A DNA stretch of 64,000 nucleotides, from the NCBI RefSeq assembly GCF_019739195.1, contig NZ_JAHHDS010000001.1, forward strand, positions 1-64,000, given 5' to 3'. The position numbers were made by a program, and so were the translations under genes. Under the pieces are notes generated by a model. It was not told where the DNA came from, ran no database searches, and saw only the letters and a program-made list of their open reading frames with translations. Position 1 is the first letter of the stretch; each line of letters begins with the position of its first letter. The stretch is from Microcella sp. GTDB lineage: Bacteria > Actinomycetota > Actinomycetes > Actinomycetales > Microbacteriaceae. Positions 22,839 through 30,853 of this stretch are shown piece after piece.

Positions 22839-22879
22839 CGCGTCGGAGCAACGCCTCTGAGAGCGCCCCGACGCGCTAC
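22835..22879. terminator. Bidirectional terminator spanning both stop codons
   Basis: GTAGCGCGTCGG (22835-22846) pairs perfectly with 22868-22879 around a 21-nt loop. The left arm contains the TAG of the plus-strand gene and the right arm the TAG of the minus-strand gene, so one 12-bp stem serves two converging genes. Confidence 0.65.
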
Positions 22880-23442
22880 CGCGAGCTGTTCGCCGTGCGC
22901 CCCCGCACGATGCCGATGAATTCATCGACCAGCGGATGTCCTCCGACCGTCGGCCAAACGAGCGAGATGCCCGTCTCGGCCCCGTCGGTCAGCGGGCGCG
23001 CGACGACGTCTTTGCGCGAGGTCGCTCGGGCCACTGACTGGGGCATGACGGCGACGCCGACGTTCGCGCCGACGAGTTCCACGGCGTCGGCGGCGTCGCC
23101 GCCGATCAGGTCGACGGGCAGCACGACGACATCGTCGAGCGACGCCAAATCGGCGAGGCTCACGCTGTCGAGTCCGGCGACGAGCGAGCCTTTCGGCGCG
23201 ACGACGACGGGCGCCTCGCGGTAGAGCGCGATCGCGTGCCAGGTCTCGTCCGCGGCGGCATCGCGTAGCAGCGCCATGTGGGCGGTGCCCTCCGTGAGGG
23301 CGGCGAGCGCAGCATCCTGATGCATCGGAATCAGGTCGAGACGGCCGCGGGGCCGACGCTCGCGCCAGATGCGCTCCCACTTGCCCGGGGTGACGCCGGG
23401 CACGAAGGCGACGCGCAGCAGCTCGGGGTACGGGGCGGGCAT
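22876..23442 (-). CDS. LysR substrate-binding-domain protein without DNA-binding domain
   Basis: A 188-residue protein equal to the effector half of a LysR-type regulator: LLRVAFVPGVTPGKWERIW at the start, then RLDLIPMHQDAALAALTEG, VVVLPVDLIGGDAADAVELVGANVGVAVMPQSVAR, and a final AETGISLVWPT. There is no winged helix-turn-helix, and the start is fixed by a TAGCCT -10 box 6 nt upstream of ATG 23442. Such stand-alone proteins are regularly found divergent from a DUF5997 gene in actinobacteria, as here. It may bind a small molecule and act with that neighbour; this is inference. Confidence 0.75.
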   Translation of the reverse strand: MPAPYPELLRVAFVPGVTPGKWERIWRERRPRGRLDLIPMHQDAALAALTEGTAHMALLRDAAADETWHAIALYREAPVVVAPKGSLVAGLDSVSLADLASLDDVVVLPVDLIGGDAADAVELVGANVGVAVMPQSVARATSRKDVVARPLTDGAETGISLVWPTVGGHPLVDEFIGIVRGRTANSSR

Positions 23443-23497
23443 GGCCCCAGGCTATCGGCGAGGCTGACGGGTGCCGCCCTGCCGTACGCTCGACACC

Positions 23498-23938
23498 ATG
23501 ACCGACCCCGAGCGCGAAGACCGCCGCCAGCAGCCGAAACCGAAGAAAGAGCAGCTGCTCAGCCCCGCGACCGCCGCAAAGAAGCTCGGCCTGTTCTTGC
23601 CGGCGACGCCCGATGAGTTTCAGGCGACCCCGATCACGCGCACGCAGCTGAACGCCCTCAACGACAGCCCGCCCGAATGGTTGACGACTCTGCGCCGCGA
23701 GGGCCCGCACCCGCGCGACGAGGTCTCGCGCCGCCTGGGCGTCTCGAACTCGGCGCTCGCTCGTGCCGGAGTCAGCGACCACATGACGACGGAAGAGATT
23801 CGTGCCCTGCTCGCCGACCGGCCCGAGTGGCTTGTCGCCGAGCGCGAGAAGCACGTTCCGGGCTCGGGGCGCATTCCGGGCACGGCTGTCGGCGAGCGGC
23901 CCGCGCGGGCCGAGGTCGCCGACGACGACGACGACTGA
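23498..23938 (+). CDS. DUF5997 family protein
   Basis: A 146-residue protein of the actinobacterial DUF5997 family. It is hydrophilic with a conserved core (LLSPATAAKKLGLFLPATPDEFQ, LNALNDSPPEWLTTLRREGPHPRDEVSRRLGVSNSALARAG) that looks like a helix-turn-helix-type DNA-binding or adaptor domain, and a variable acidic C-terminus (five D before the stop). Function unknown. It is divergent from the LysR effector-domain protein, its usual neighbour. ATG 23498 is preceded by a TACGCT -10 box 7 nt away. Confidence 0.75.
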   Translation: MTDPEREDRRQQPKPKKEQLLSPATAAKKLGLFLPATPDEFQATPITRTQLNALNDSPPEWLTTLRREGPHPRDEVSRRLGVSNSALARAGVSDHMTTEEIRALLADRPEWLVAEREKHVPGSGRIPGTAVGERPARAEVADDDDD

Positions 23939-23996
23939 GCCGCAGGCATGAACCGGCTCTCGACGCGCGGCGTGCCCCGGGTGTTGACTGGCGGGC

Positions 23997-24989
23997 ATGC
24001 CCACCGAGTCTGAGGTCGACGCCCTCGCCGCCGCGCGCTCACCCTTCACCGGAGTCGTCAGCATCGACGTCGACGGTGAGCCCGAACTGGTCAAGGCCTA
24101 CGGCTTCGCGCATCGGGCGCATCAGGTGCCCAACACGCCTGACACGCGCATCGCGATCGCGAGCGGTAGCAAGGTGTTCACGGCGCTCGCGGTTCTGAGC
24201 CTCGTGGAGGAGGGGGTGCTCGCCCTCGACACACCCGTGCGCAGCATCCTGAACAGCGACCTGCCTCTCATTGACGACCGCGTGACGATCGAGCACCTGC
24301 TCACGCACCACAGCGGCATCGGCGACTACATCGACGAAGACGGCGACTTCGAGGTCGACGACTACGTGCTGTCGGTTCCCGTGCACACGCTCGATCAGAC
24401 CGAGGCGTTTCTGCCCGTGCTCGACGGCTTCGAGCAGGCGTTCACGCCGGGGGAGGGCTTCGCCTACTGCAACGGCGGCTACATGGTGCTCGCGCTCGTG
24501 GCCGAGCGGGCGAGCGGCACCCCGTTCCATGACCTCGTGCAGACCCGAGTGTTCGACAAGGCGGGAATGTCGCGATCGGGCTACCTTCGCTCCGACGACC
24601 TGCCGGCGGATGCTGCGCTCGGCTACCTCGACGACGAGGGCAACCGCACCAACGTGCTGCACTTGCCCGTGCGGGGCAACGGCGACGGTGGCGCGTACGC
24701 CACCGCGGGCGACCTGACGATCTTCTGGCGGGCGCTGCTCGACGGCCGCATCGTCTCGCACCAGACGGTCGCCGAGATGACTCGGCCGCGCGCCGAGGTG
24801 CCCGACGAAGACAAGCGCAGCGGTATGGGCCTGTTTCTGCTGCTCGACCGCGATGCTCTGGTGATCGAGGGCTACGACGCCGGCGCGTCGTTTCGCAGCA
24901 CCCACGACCCTGAGACGCAGCGCACGGTCTCGATTCTCGGCAACAGTTCTGAGGGTGCGTGGAGCCTCATCTACGGGCTCGGTGTCTAG
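23997..24989 (+). CDS. Serine hydrolase, class C beta-lactamase family
   Basis: A 330-residue member of the beta-lactamase/penicillin-binding serine hydrolase family (PF00144 type). It has the SxxK nucleophile motif (ASGSKVFTALAVL, about 57-62), the YxN motif (FAYCNGGYMVLAL, about 157-159) and further typical stretches (HLLTHHSGIGDYIDEDG, NGDGGAYATAGDLTIFWRAL). No signal peptide is seen, so it probably acts in the cytoplasm on peptide- or ester-type substrates. Its stop shares the CTAG tetranucleotide with the stop of the converging Nramp gene. Confidence 0.88.
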   Translation: MPTESEVDALAAARSPFTGVVSIDVDGEPELVKAYGFAHRAHQVPNTPDTRIAIASGSKVFTALAVLSLVEEGVLALDTPVRSILNSDLPLIDDRVTIEHLLTHHSGIGDYIDEDGDFEVDDYVLSVPVHTLDQTEAFLPVLDGFEQAFTPGEGFAYCNGGYMVLALVAERASGTPFHDLVQTRVFDKAGMSRSGYLRSDDLPADAALGYLDDEGNRTNVLHLPVRGNGDGGAYATAGDLTIFWRALLDGRIVSHQTVAEMTRPRAEVPDEDKRSGMGLFLLLDRDALVIEGYDAGASFRSTHDPETQRTVSILGNSSEGAWSLIYGLGV

Positions 24990-26398
24990 AGCAGCGCGAC
25001 CCCGAACAGATCGGCGAAGTAGACGACGGCGAACGCCCCAAAGAACAGGGCGGCGACGACCATGAGCGCGCGCATCACCCACCCGGGCTGAAGCGATCGC
25101 GGCAGATGCGTGACGTTGATCGTCAGAGTGAGCACCACGAGCAGCGGGGTGAGCGCTGCCGTGACAATGCCGCCGACCGAGAGAATGGCGACAGGGTCTT
25201 CGACGACCAGCAGCACGATGAGAGGGGCGATCGTCACCAAGACCACGACCGAGGCGCGATGCAGAACTGCGCGATGCATCAGAGGGCGCAGGCGGGCTCT
25301 CAGGCTCCCGCGGTCAGCGTCGTCTTCGGTGTCACCGGCCGTGAGCACGAGCACCGAGTCGGCGAACGTGCGTGGCCAACCGTCTTGATTCGACAGCACT
25401 GTGCCCCACAGCGCGATGATGACAGACACGATGAGTACCCAGAAGCCGATATCGCCCCACACCTGGCCGAGTAGCCGCGCGAGATCTTCGGCGACCGTGA
25501 TGCCTTCGGGAACGATGCCTTCGGGTTTGAGCAGCTCGGCACCCAGAATCAAGAAGGCGATGATGACGACCCCGCCCGTGGCGACGCCGGCGAGCGCGGT
25601 GGCGCTCATCACTCTCACCCAGTGCCGCAGCCGCTCGACGCGTTCGTCACCCTGCAAGCGCTCGTCTGAGCTCGACGCGGTGAGAGTGTTCTGATCGGTG
25701 TTCTCGTCGAACACCGTGCCCCCGAATCCGCGCGCAGCGACCCAGTAGGAGTACCAGAGAATGCCGCCAGCGCCGGCCAAGATGAAGCCCACCCACGGCA
25801 TGATGAAGTACCAGTCAGGGTCAGAGGGCAGCCCGGGTATGAGTCCCGCGCCAAAGGCACTGAGGTCGGGCCCCACAACGAGTGCGGTGATGACCACCGA
25901 CAGAATGAGCACGATCGACATGGCCGCAGCGATCGACTCGACGGTTCGGTAGCGTCCGAAGAGCACGATCGCGCTCGACACGATGAGAATGATCGAGCCG
26001 TACAGTGTGATCGAGCCCGGAAGAGCGATGATGAGCGCGCTGGCGGCGAGAGCGGCGACGCCAGCGATGACGGCCACCCCGGCCACAATTCCCGGAAGAA
26101 AGACCGCCCAGATAGCCCATCCGCGCGGGCCCGGTAGTTCGCTGAAGCCCTCGAGAATCGACCGGCCCGTGACGACGGTGTATCGGCCGACCTCACGAAT
26201 CATGACCCACATCAGGGCGACCACGATGACCGCAACCCACAGAAGTTCGTAGCCGTACTGCGCGCCGATGCGGGGCGTGAACAGTACAGAGCCCGACCCG
26301 ACCGACGAGATCATCCACAGCAGCCCGGGTGCGAACCACCCCCAGCGTTGACGGCCACGCGGCGCCTCAGGCGTCTCGCCTCGAATCAGTCGGGTCAC
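24986..26398 (-). CDS. Nramp-family divalent metal transporter
   Basis: A 470-residue integral membrane protein with about 11 hydrophobic helices. The first helix resembles the Nramp unwound TM1 segment (APGLLWMISSVGSGSVLFTPRIGAQYGYELLW), though the canonical DPGN is absent (SVGSGS), which suggests a divergent, perhaps non-Mn/Fe substrate. The rest of the topology (including WGTVLSNQDGWPRTFAD) fits the fold. GTG 26398 is chosen because a full AGGAGG ribosome site precedes it. It likely imports a metal ion or related cation by proton coupling; the substrate cannot be determined. Confidence 0.75.
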   Translation of the reverse strand: MTRLIRGETPEAPRGRQRWGWFAPGLLWMISSVGSGSVLFTPRIGAQYGYELLWVAVIVVALMWVMIREVGRYTVVTGRSILEGFSELPGPRGWAIWAVFLPGIVAGVAVIAGVAALAASALIIALPGSITLYGSIILIVSSAIVLFGRYRTVESIAAAMSIVLILSVVITALVVGPDLSAFGAGLIPGLPSDPDWYFIMPWVGFILAGAGGILWYSYWVAARGFGGTVFDENTDQNTLTASSSDERLQGDERVERLRHWVRVMSATALAGVATGGVVIIAFLILGAELLKPEGIVPEGITVAEDLARLLGQVWGDIGFWVLIVSVIIALWGTVLSNQDGWPRTFADSVLVLTAGDTEDDADRGSLRARLRPLMHRAVLHRASVVVLVTIAPLIVLLVVEDPVAILSVGGIVTAALTPLLVVLTLTINVTHLPRSLQPGWVMRALMVVAALFFGAFAVVYFADLFGVALL

Positions 26399-26538
26399 GG
26401 TGCCTCCTCGCCGTGTTCCCCACCACCCTAGAGCGGGCGCCGGCGACCAGCGGTCGATGCCACAGGGCATTCTCAGGTGTCACGATCGAGTCGCTTCATC
26501 GGGCGAGTCCGTCGCACAGCACGAGTACTCTCGGTCGC

Positions 26539-27072
26539 ATGCGACACGTCGCCCTGCTGCGCAATGTCAACGTGGGCCAGAAGGGCAACCCCACCACGGC
26601 CCAGATTCTCGCGGCCTTCGTCGACGCCGGGCTGACCGACGCGCAGACCTATCAGAGCAACGGCACGGTCGTGTTCTCGGCGGCCGCCGATGCGGCAGAG
26701 CCGCTGGCTCAGGATGCCGTCGTCGCGCTCGCGCGCGCCACCGGTCTCGAGCGCGAGGTCTTCACGCGGTCGCTCGAGTCTCTGCAGCCCGTCGTCGAAC
26801 AGCACGGATACGCCCCCGACGCGCGCCTGCGCGAGCTCACCCTGCACGACGGGCCGGCCTTGCGCTCCGATGACCTCGCAGTGCTCGACGTCGAGCGCCG
26901 AGCCCGGTGCACCCTGCTCGACTCGGGCCCTGGCTGGGCCGTGGTTCTCAACCATGTGCCCGACCAGGGCAACGCGACTCCGCTCGTCGAGCGCCTCATC
27001 GGCAGCCCAGCGAGCTCTCGGGGCATGCCGACGATCGCGCGCCTGCTCGAGAAGTTCGGCGAATCGACCTAG
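26539..27072 (+). CDS. DUF1697 family protein
   Basis: A 177-residue DUF1697 protein. It has the family start (VALLRNVNVGQKG, usually LLRGINVGG), the conserved TYQSNGTVVFSA strand and the closing pattern (ATPLVERLIGSPASSRGMPTIARLLEK, usually TTRNW-T---L). Function is unknown; members are small soluble alpha/beta proteins. ATG 26539 is supported by a TACTCT -10 box 7 nt upstream. It converges with the flippase-like gene and shares the CTAG stop tetranucleotide. Confidence 0.88.
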   Translation: MRHVALLRNVNVGQKGNPTTAQILAAFVDAGLTDAQTYQSNGTVVFSAAADAAEPLAQDAVVALARATGLEREVFTRSLESLQPVVEQHGYAPDARLRELTLHDGPALRSDDLAVLDVERRARCTLLDSGPGWAVVLNHVPDQGNATPLVERLIGSPASSRGMPTIARLLEKFGEST

Positions 27073-28040
27073 CCGTTCGGTACGCGAGCGGGCTCGCGTC
27101 GAGACCGCGCGCTCATCCACACGAACGCAGCGCCGGGCAGCACAGCGACGAGCCCCAGCAGCCCGAACAGCACGCTCGCCGCGAGACTCTCGCTCGCCGT
27201 CGCGCCCGCGAGCGGAAGCAGCGCAGCCGCGGCGCCCTCGCGCAGCCCCCAGCCGCTGATCGTGATGGGTATGAGCATCGTCAGCAAGACGAGGGGCACG
27301 AGCGCGACGATCGCCCCGAACGGCAGGCTGAGCCCGATCGCGAGCGCGCTGAAGGCGAAGGCGGTGAGGATGCTCGCGGTGGTTCCGGCGCTGAGCGCCA
27401 ATTGGGGCAGCCAGAGCCGACGGCCGACGAGGGCGATAGCCGCCGTGCGCGAGAGCTCGGCCACGCGTACCCCGAAGCGCCCCGGCACGAACCGGGCGGC
27501 GAGCAGCAGGCCAAGCCCGGCGAGCGAGGCGAGGGTGATCGCGGCGGCGAGGCCGAGCATCCAGCCCGGCCAGTCCAGGCCGCCCGGAATCAGGGCGGTG
27601 ACGGTGACCGCGATGATCATGGTGGCGAGAACGGCGACCTGCCCGGCGAAGCGCTCGACGATCACGGCCTGCGCCGCGACGGTGAGCCCGGCTTGCTCGC
27701 GGCTGCGCACCGCCCGCCCAGCATCGCCGACGACTCCGCCCGGCACGGTCTGGTTGACGAGCTGGGCCAAGTAGTACTCGCGCAGAGCGTGGCCTCGGCC
27801 GAGGGTGAGCCCGAGGGCGCCGGCGGTGAGGCGCCAGCGCTCGGCGGCGAGCACGGTGTGCAGGGTCAACGCAGCGAGGGCGGCGAGCATGAACCACGGG
27901 TTGGCGCTGAGCAGTACCTGCAGCGCGTCGGCGCCGTCGGCGACCTGCCAGAGCAGCACGAGCAGCACGATCGTGACGAGCGCCTGCAGAAGCCGCACGA
28001 TGACGGCGCGGCGGCCTACGCCTTGCGACGCCACAGCCAC
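27069..28040 (-). CDS. Lysylphosphatidylglycerol synthase/flippase-like membrane protein (UPF0104)
   Basis: A 323-residue integral membrane protein of the LPG synthetase TM/UPF0104 family. It has about 8 hydrophobic helices and the family motif EYYLAQLVNQTVPGGVVGDAGRAVRSREQAG, with further helices containing ISGWGLREGAAAALLPLAG near the C-terminus. Members act in lipid or glycolipid handling across the membrane. Its start overlaps the end of the CDP-alcohol phosphotransferase gene by 25 bp, so the two are co-transcribed and probably part of one lipid pathway. Confidence 0.85.
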   Translation of the reverse strand: MAVASQGVGRRAVIVRLLQALVTIVLLVLLWQVADGADALQVLLSANPWFMLAALAALTLHTVLAAERWRLTAGALGLTLGRGHALREYYLAQLVNQTVPGGVVGDAGRAVRSREQAGLTVAAQAVIVERFAGQVAVLATMIIAVTVTALIPGGLDWPGWMLGLAAAITLASLAGLGLLLAARFVPGRFGVRVAELSRTAAIALVGRRLWLPQLALSAGTTASILTAFAFSALAIGLSLPFGAIVALVPLVLLTMLIPITISGWGLREGAAAALLPLAGATASESLAASVLFGLLGLVAVLPGAAFVWMSARSRREPARVPNG

Positions 28041-28771
28041 ACGATGTCGCGGCCGAACGACCAGCCGAGTGCGCCGAGCACGCCGACCGTGAGAGCGATA
28101 GCGAGTGCATGCGGCAGCCCGGGCAGTTGCAGCACGATGAGCGTGATCATCTGGATCACCGCGACCACTTTGCCGCTGTAGCGCGGCGGCAGGGGGTCAT
28201 AGAGCCACGGCCAGATCGCGCCGGCGATGAAGAACAGGTAGCGCGGCAGGCCGAGCAGCAGCACGATCCACGGTGCGCCGCCAACCACGACAGCGAGGGC
28301 GGCGAGCACGAGGGCGAAGACCGAGTCGACCTCCATGTCGAAGCTGCCGCCGAACCGCGACGACAGCCCCTGACGCCGGGCGAGCCACCCGTCGACGCCG
28401 TCGAGGCTCAGCGAGATCGTGGCGACCACGATGATCGCGATCGGCGCCGGTGCCAGCCCGACCAGGGGGATGACGAGCGACGACACGAGGGCGAGCCGCA
28501 GCAGGGTGACGGCGTTCGCGAGCCCCAGTCGAGCGTGGTCGTGGTGCCGCCGAAGTTTCGCCCCGAAGACGATCGCCCCGACCGTGTAGGCCGCAATGCC
28601 CGCGCCGACTGCGAGGGACCCCGCCGTGCTGAACGCCGTGAGACCCAGCACAGCGACAATGGCGAGGCCCACGGGGGCCAGCACCGCGAACCGGTGCACG
28701 GGCGCGTCGGTGGCACGCATCGGGTAGATGCGCCGAGCCAGGGGCGCGGGGCTCGCCGAGGTCGCGCTCAT
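28016..28771 (-). CDS. CDP-alcohol phosphatidyltransferase family protein
   Basis: A 251-residue membrane enzyme with the CDP-alcohol phosphotransferase signature D-G-x2-D-G-x2-A-R-x8-G-x3-D-x3-D, read here as LDGVDGWLARRQGLSSRFGG followed by SFDMEVDS. It transfers a phospho-alcohol from a CDP-lipid or CDP-alcohol to an acceptor; the substrate is not clear from sequence. About 6 hydrophobic helices follow a cytoplasmic N-terminus. ATG 28771 has a TAGCGT -10 box exactly 6 nt upstream on the minus strand. Downstream is the flippase-like gene in the same operon. Confidence 0.88.
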   Translation of the reverse strand: MSATSASPAPLARRIYPMRATDAPVHRFAVLAPVGLAIVAVLGLTAFSTAGSLAVGAGIAAYTVGAIVFGAKLRRHHDHARLGLANAVTLLRLALVSSLVIPLVGLAPAPIAIIVVATISLSLDGVDGWLARRQGLSSRFGGSFDMEVDSVFALVLAALAVVVGGAPWIVLLLGLPRYLFFIAGAIWPWLYDPLPPRYSGKVVAVIQMITLIVLQLPGLPHALAIALTVGVLGALGWSFGRDIVWLWRRKA

Positions 28772-28777
28772 GCCCGA

Positions 28778-28783
28778 ACGCTA
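28778..28783 (-). promoter_or_regulatory. -10 box of lipid operon, leaderless type
   Basis: On the minus strand TAGCGT ends 6 nt before the ATG of the phosphatidyltransferase gene. Confidence 0.45.
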
Positions 28784-28810
28784 ACACCCGTCACTGCGAC
28801 GAGACCTGAC

Positions 28811-29371
28811 TCACGAGGCAGTCTGCTCGTCGCGGGCGGGCAGCACCCACCCCGCTCGCGGAAAGTGGCAGGTGTAGCCACCGGGGTTCTTCATGAGGTA
28901 GTCCTGGTGCACCTCTTCGGCGTGCCAGAACGCCCCGGCGGGCTCGACGGTCGTCACCGCGTGGCCGGGCCACAGGCCCGAGGCGTCGACATCGGCGATC
29001 GTCTCGCGGGCAACGGCCTCCTGCTCGGGCGTGACCGTGAAGATCGCCGAGCGGTAGCTGCTGCCCACGTCGTTGCCCTGCCGGTCGACCGTGGTCGGGT
29101 CGTGAATCTGAAAGAAGAACGCCAGCACGTCGCGGTAGGTCGTCACCGCGGGGTCGAAGACGATCTCGACCGCCTCGGCGTGCCCGGGATGGTGGCGGTA
29201 GGTGGCGTGCTCGTTGCGTCCGCCCGTGTAGCCCACGCGCGTGCTCAGCACGCCCGGCTGGCGCCGGATCAGGTCTTGCATGCCCCAGAAGCATCCGCCG
29301 GCCAGCACCGCGGTCTCAGCGCCGGGCTGCTGCGTGATCGCACCGCTGTCGGTGCTGCGCTTTCCGATCAT
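28811..29371 (-). CDS. msrA: Peptide-methionine (S)-S-oxide reductase
   Basis: A 186-residue MsrA. The catalytic motif GCFWG ([12 protein letters not shown], about 26-30) and the conserved tract [29 protein letters not shown] are intact, with [22 protein letters not shown] downstream. It reduces the S epimer of methionine sulfoxide in proteins. The ATG overlaps the msrB stop (ATGA), so msrB and msrA form one oxidative-repair operon. Confidence 0.95.
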   Translation of the reverse strand: MIGKRSTDSGAITQQPGAETAVLAGGCFWGMQDLIRRQPGVLSTRVGYTGGRNEHATYRHHPGHAEAVEIVFDPAVTTYRDVLAFFFQIHDPTTVDRQGNDVGSSYRSAIFTVTPEQEAVARETIADVDASGLWPGHAVTTVEPAGAFWHAEEVHQDYLMKNPGGYTCHFPRAGWVLPARDEQTAS

Positions 29372-29823
29372 GATGCGCTGCCCCCGAACAGGCTGCGGAA
29401 CTCGCCGTAGCCCTCGGCCTCGAGCTCGTCGACGGGGATGAAGCGCAGAGCGGCGGAGTTCATGCAGTAGCGAAGCCCGCCCGCCTCCCGAGGTCCGTCG
29501 TCGAAGACGTGGCCCAGATGGCTATCGGCTCCGGATGACCGCACCTCGGTGCGCGACATGAAGAACCCGCGATCGGTCTTGGTCGTGACGGCGCCAGCAT
29601 CGATGGGCTTCGTGAAGCTCGGCCACCCCGTTCCGCTGTCGTACTTGTCGAGCGACGAGAACAGCGGTTCGCCCGAGACGATGTCGACGTAGATGCCGGC
29701 GGCCTTGTGGTCGTGATATTCGTTGCGAAAGGGCGGCTCGGTGCCGTCGTTTTGCGTCACCTTGCGCTGCATCGGGGTGAGGCGGGCGATCGCTTCGGGC
29801 GTGGCACGGTACTCGGTGGTCAT
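29368..29823 (-). CDS. msrB: Peptide-methionine (R)-S-oxide reductase
   Basis: A 151-residue MsrB. The catalytic region [13 protein letters not shown] (cysteine near 129) and the [11 protein letters not shown] motif are present, as is the [10 protein letters not shown] tract. The two CxxC pairs that bind zinc in many MsrB proteins are missing: the first CxxC site reads [13 protein letters not shown]. So this is the metal-free form. ATG 29823 is chosen over an upstream in-frame ATG because of a GGAGGA ribosome site. It is followed by msrA with a 4-bp overlap. Confidence 0.95.
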   Translation of the reverse strand: MTTEYRATPEAIARLTPMQRKVTQNDGTEPPFRNEYHDHKAAGIYVDIVSGEPLFSSLDKYDSGTGWPSFTKPIDAGAVTTKTDRGFFMSRTEVRSSGADSHLGHVFDDGPREAGGLRYCMNSAALRFIPVDELEAEGYGEFRSLFGGSAS

Positions 29824-29995
29824 CTGATCCTCCTCGGGCGACGGCGCTGGTTGCGGCGTCACCGTACAAGAACAGTCTTCCGTGCGAATCGGTTCCCGTG
29901 GGGCTGGGAGCCTGCTGAGAGTTCAGTCTGGCGCCCACCCCTCAGGAACCTCGCGCAGGGACCTTCGACTCTGTCAGGCCGCGATGCCGCAGGTC

Positions 29996-30001
29996 TAGCC
30001 T
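29996..30001 (+). promoter_or_regulatory. -10 box of lipoprotein gene, leaderless type
   Basis: TAGCCT ends 6 nt before ATG 30008. Confidence 0.45.
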
Positions 30002-30007
30002 CGCCGC

Positions 30008-30376
30008 ATGACAGTCCGCATGGCAGGTGCAGCGATCGCCCTGGTTGGAGTTCTCGCCCTCGGGGCGTGCGCACCGTCGATCATCGATCCGGTGCCGGCC
30101 CCCATCACTGTCGAGTTGTCTGAGCTCGACGGGCAGGCGGTGGAGGTTCCTCTCGACAGCGTGCTCAACATCAACGTCGGCGAGTTCGAGGTCACGAGCG
30201 TGATCGCGACGATCGACGACCCGGGCATCGCGGTCTTCGTGCCGGGCGGCGACGACGGCAGCGCGCAGTTCAACCCCGGAGTGCGCCCCGTCTCGGTCGG
30301 CCAGACGTCGGTGACATTGACGCACGAGCAGGGCGAGTTCGACCCGGTGGAGTTCGTGCTGAACGTCACCGAGTGA
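30008..30376 (+). CDS. Putative lipoprotein
   Basis: A 122-residue protein with a lipoprotein signal: basic start, hydrophobic stretch and a LGAC lipobox (lipidated cysteine at about residue 21). The mature part is a small beta-rich acidic domain (ITVELSELDGQAVEVPLDSV, ending in VEFVLNVTE), similar in look to an Ig-like fold. No family was recognised. It is presumably anchored outside the cytoplasmic membrane. It has a leaderless-type promoter and no operon partner. Confidence 0.75.
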   Translation: MTVRMAGAAIALVGVLALGACAPSIIDPVPAPITVELSELDGQAVEVPLDSVLNINVGEFEVTSVIATIDDPGIAVFVPGGDDGSAQFNPGVRPVSVGQTSVTLTHEQGEFDPVEFVLNVTE

Positions 30377-30460
30377 CGGTCTAGGGCATCCCGCTCATGG
30401 GTGCGCGTCGTCGTCGGCGGGCCTCGCACCGATCGCGCGGCCGAGTTCTACGCTGACGTC

Positions 30461-30817
30461 GTGGTGCACCCCAACAGTCGCCAGGCTCGAGCGGCCCGCC
30501 GCCGTCGCAAGCGCGTGGCCGCGGTCGACAACGACCTGACCTCGGCGGAGTGGGCGCTGCTGCAGCAACTCTGGGGCGGCTGCGCCTACTGCGGCGCAAC
30601 CGATCGGCCGCTGCAGCGCGATTGCGTGCAGCCGATAGCGCGCGGCGGGCGGTACACGATCGACAACATCGTTCCGGCGTGCGGCTCGTGCAATGCGAGC
30701 AAGTCGAACAATGAGGTGACGAGCTGGATGCGCCGCACGCGCCGCGACGAGCGCGCGTTTCTCGAGAGGCTGGTCGTGGTGCGCGCCGCGCTCGAGTCAG
30801 CGGTGTCGGAAGGCTGA
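30461..30817 (+). CDS. HNH endonuclease-family protein
   Basis: A basic 118-residue protein. The core has two zinc-type cysteine pairs (CAYCG and CGSCN) around an HNH-like motif. The motif reads RDCVQPIARGGRYTIDNIVPACGSCNASK, so the first histidine of the usual D-H pair is cysteine, while the N-x-V-P-A-C-x-x-C-N part is intact. I believe this is a variant seen in related actinobacterial proteins, not a fresh mutation, but cannot verify that. GTG 30461 keeps a short basic N-terminus (NSRQARAARRRRKR); an upstream GTG at 30401 is possible. It could nick or cut DNA, or only bind it. Confidence 0.75.
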   Translation: MVHPNSRQARAARRRRKRVAAVDNDLTSAEWALLQQLWGGCAYCGATDRPLQRDCVQPIARGGRYTIDNIVPACGSCNASKSNNEVTSWMRRTRRDERAFLERLVVVRAALESAVSEG

Positions 30818-30853
30818 CGGCTCGCGCAGAGTCGGCCCTGTCATGATCGGGGC

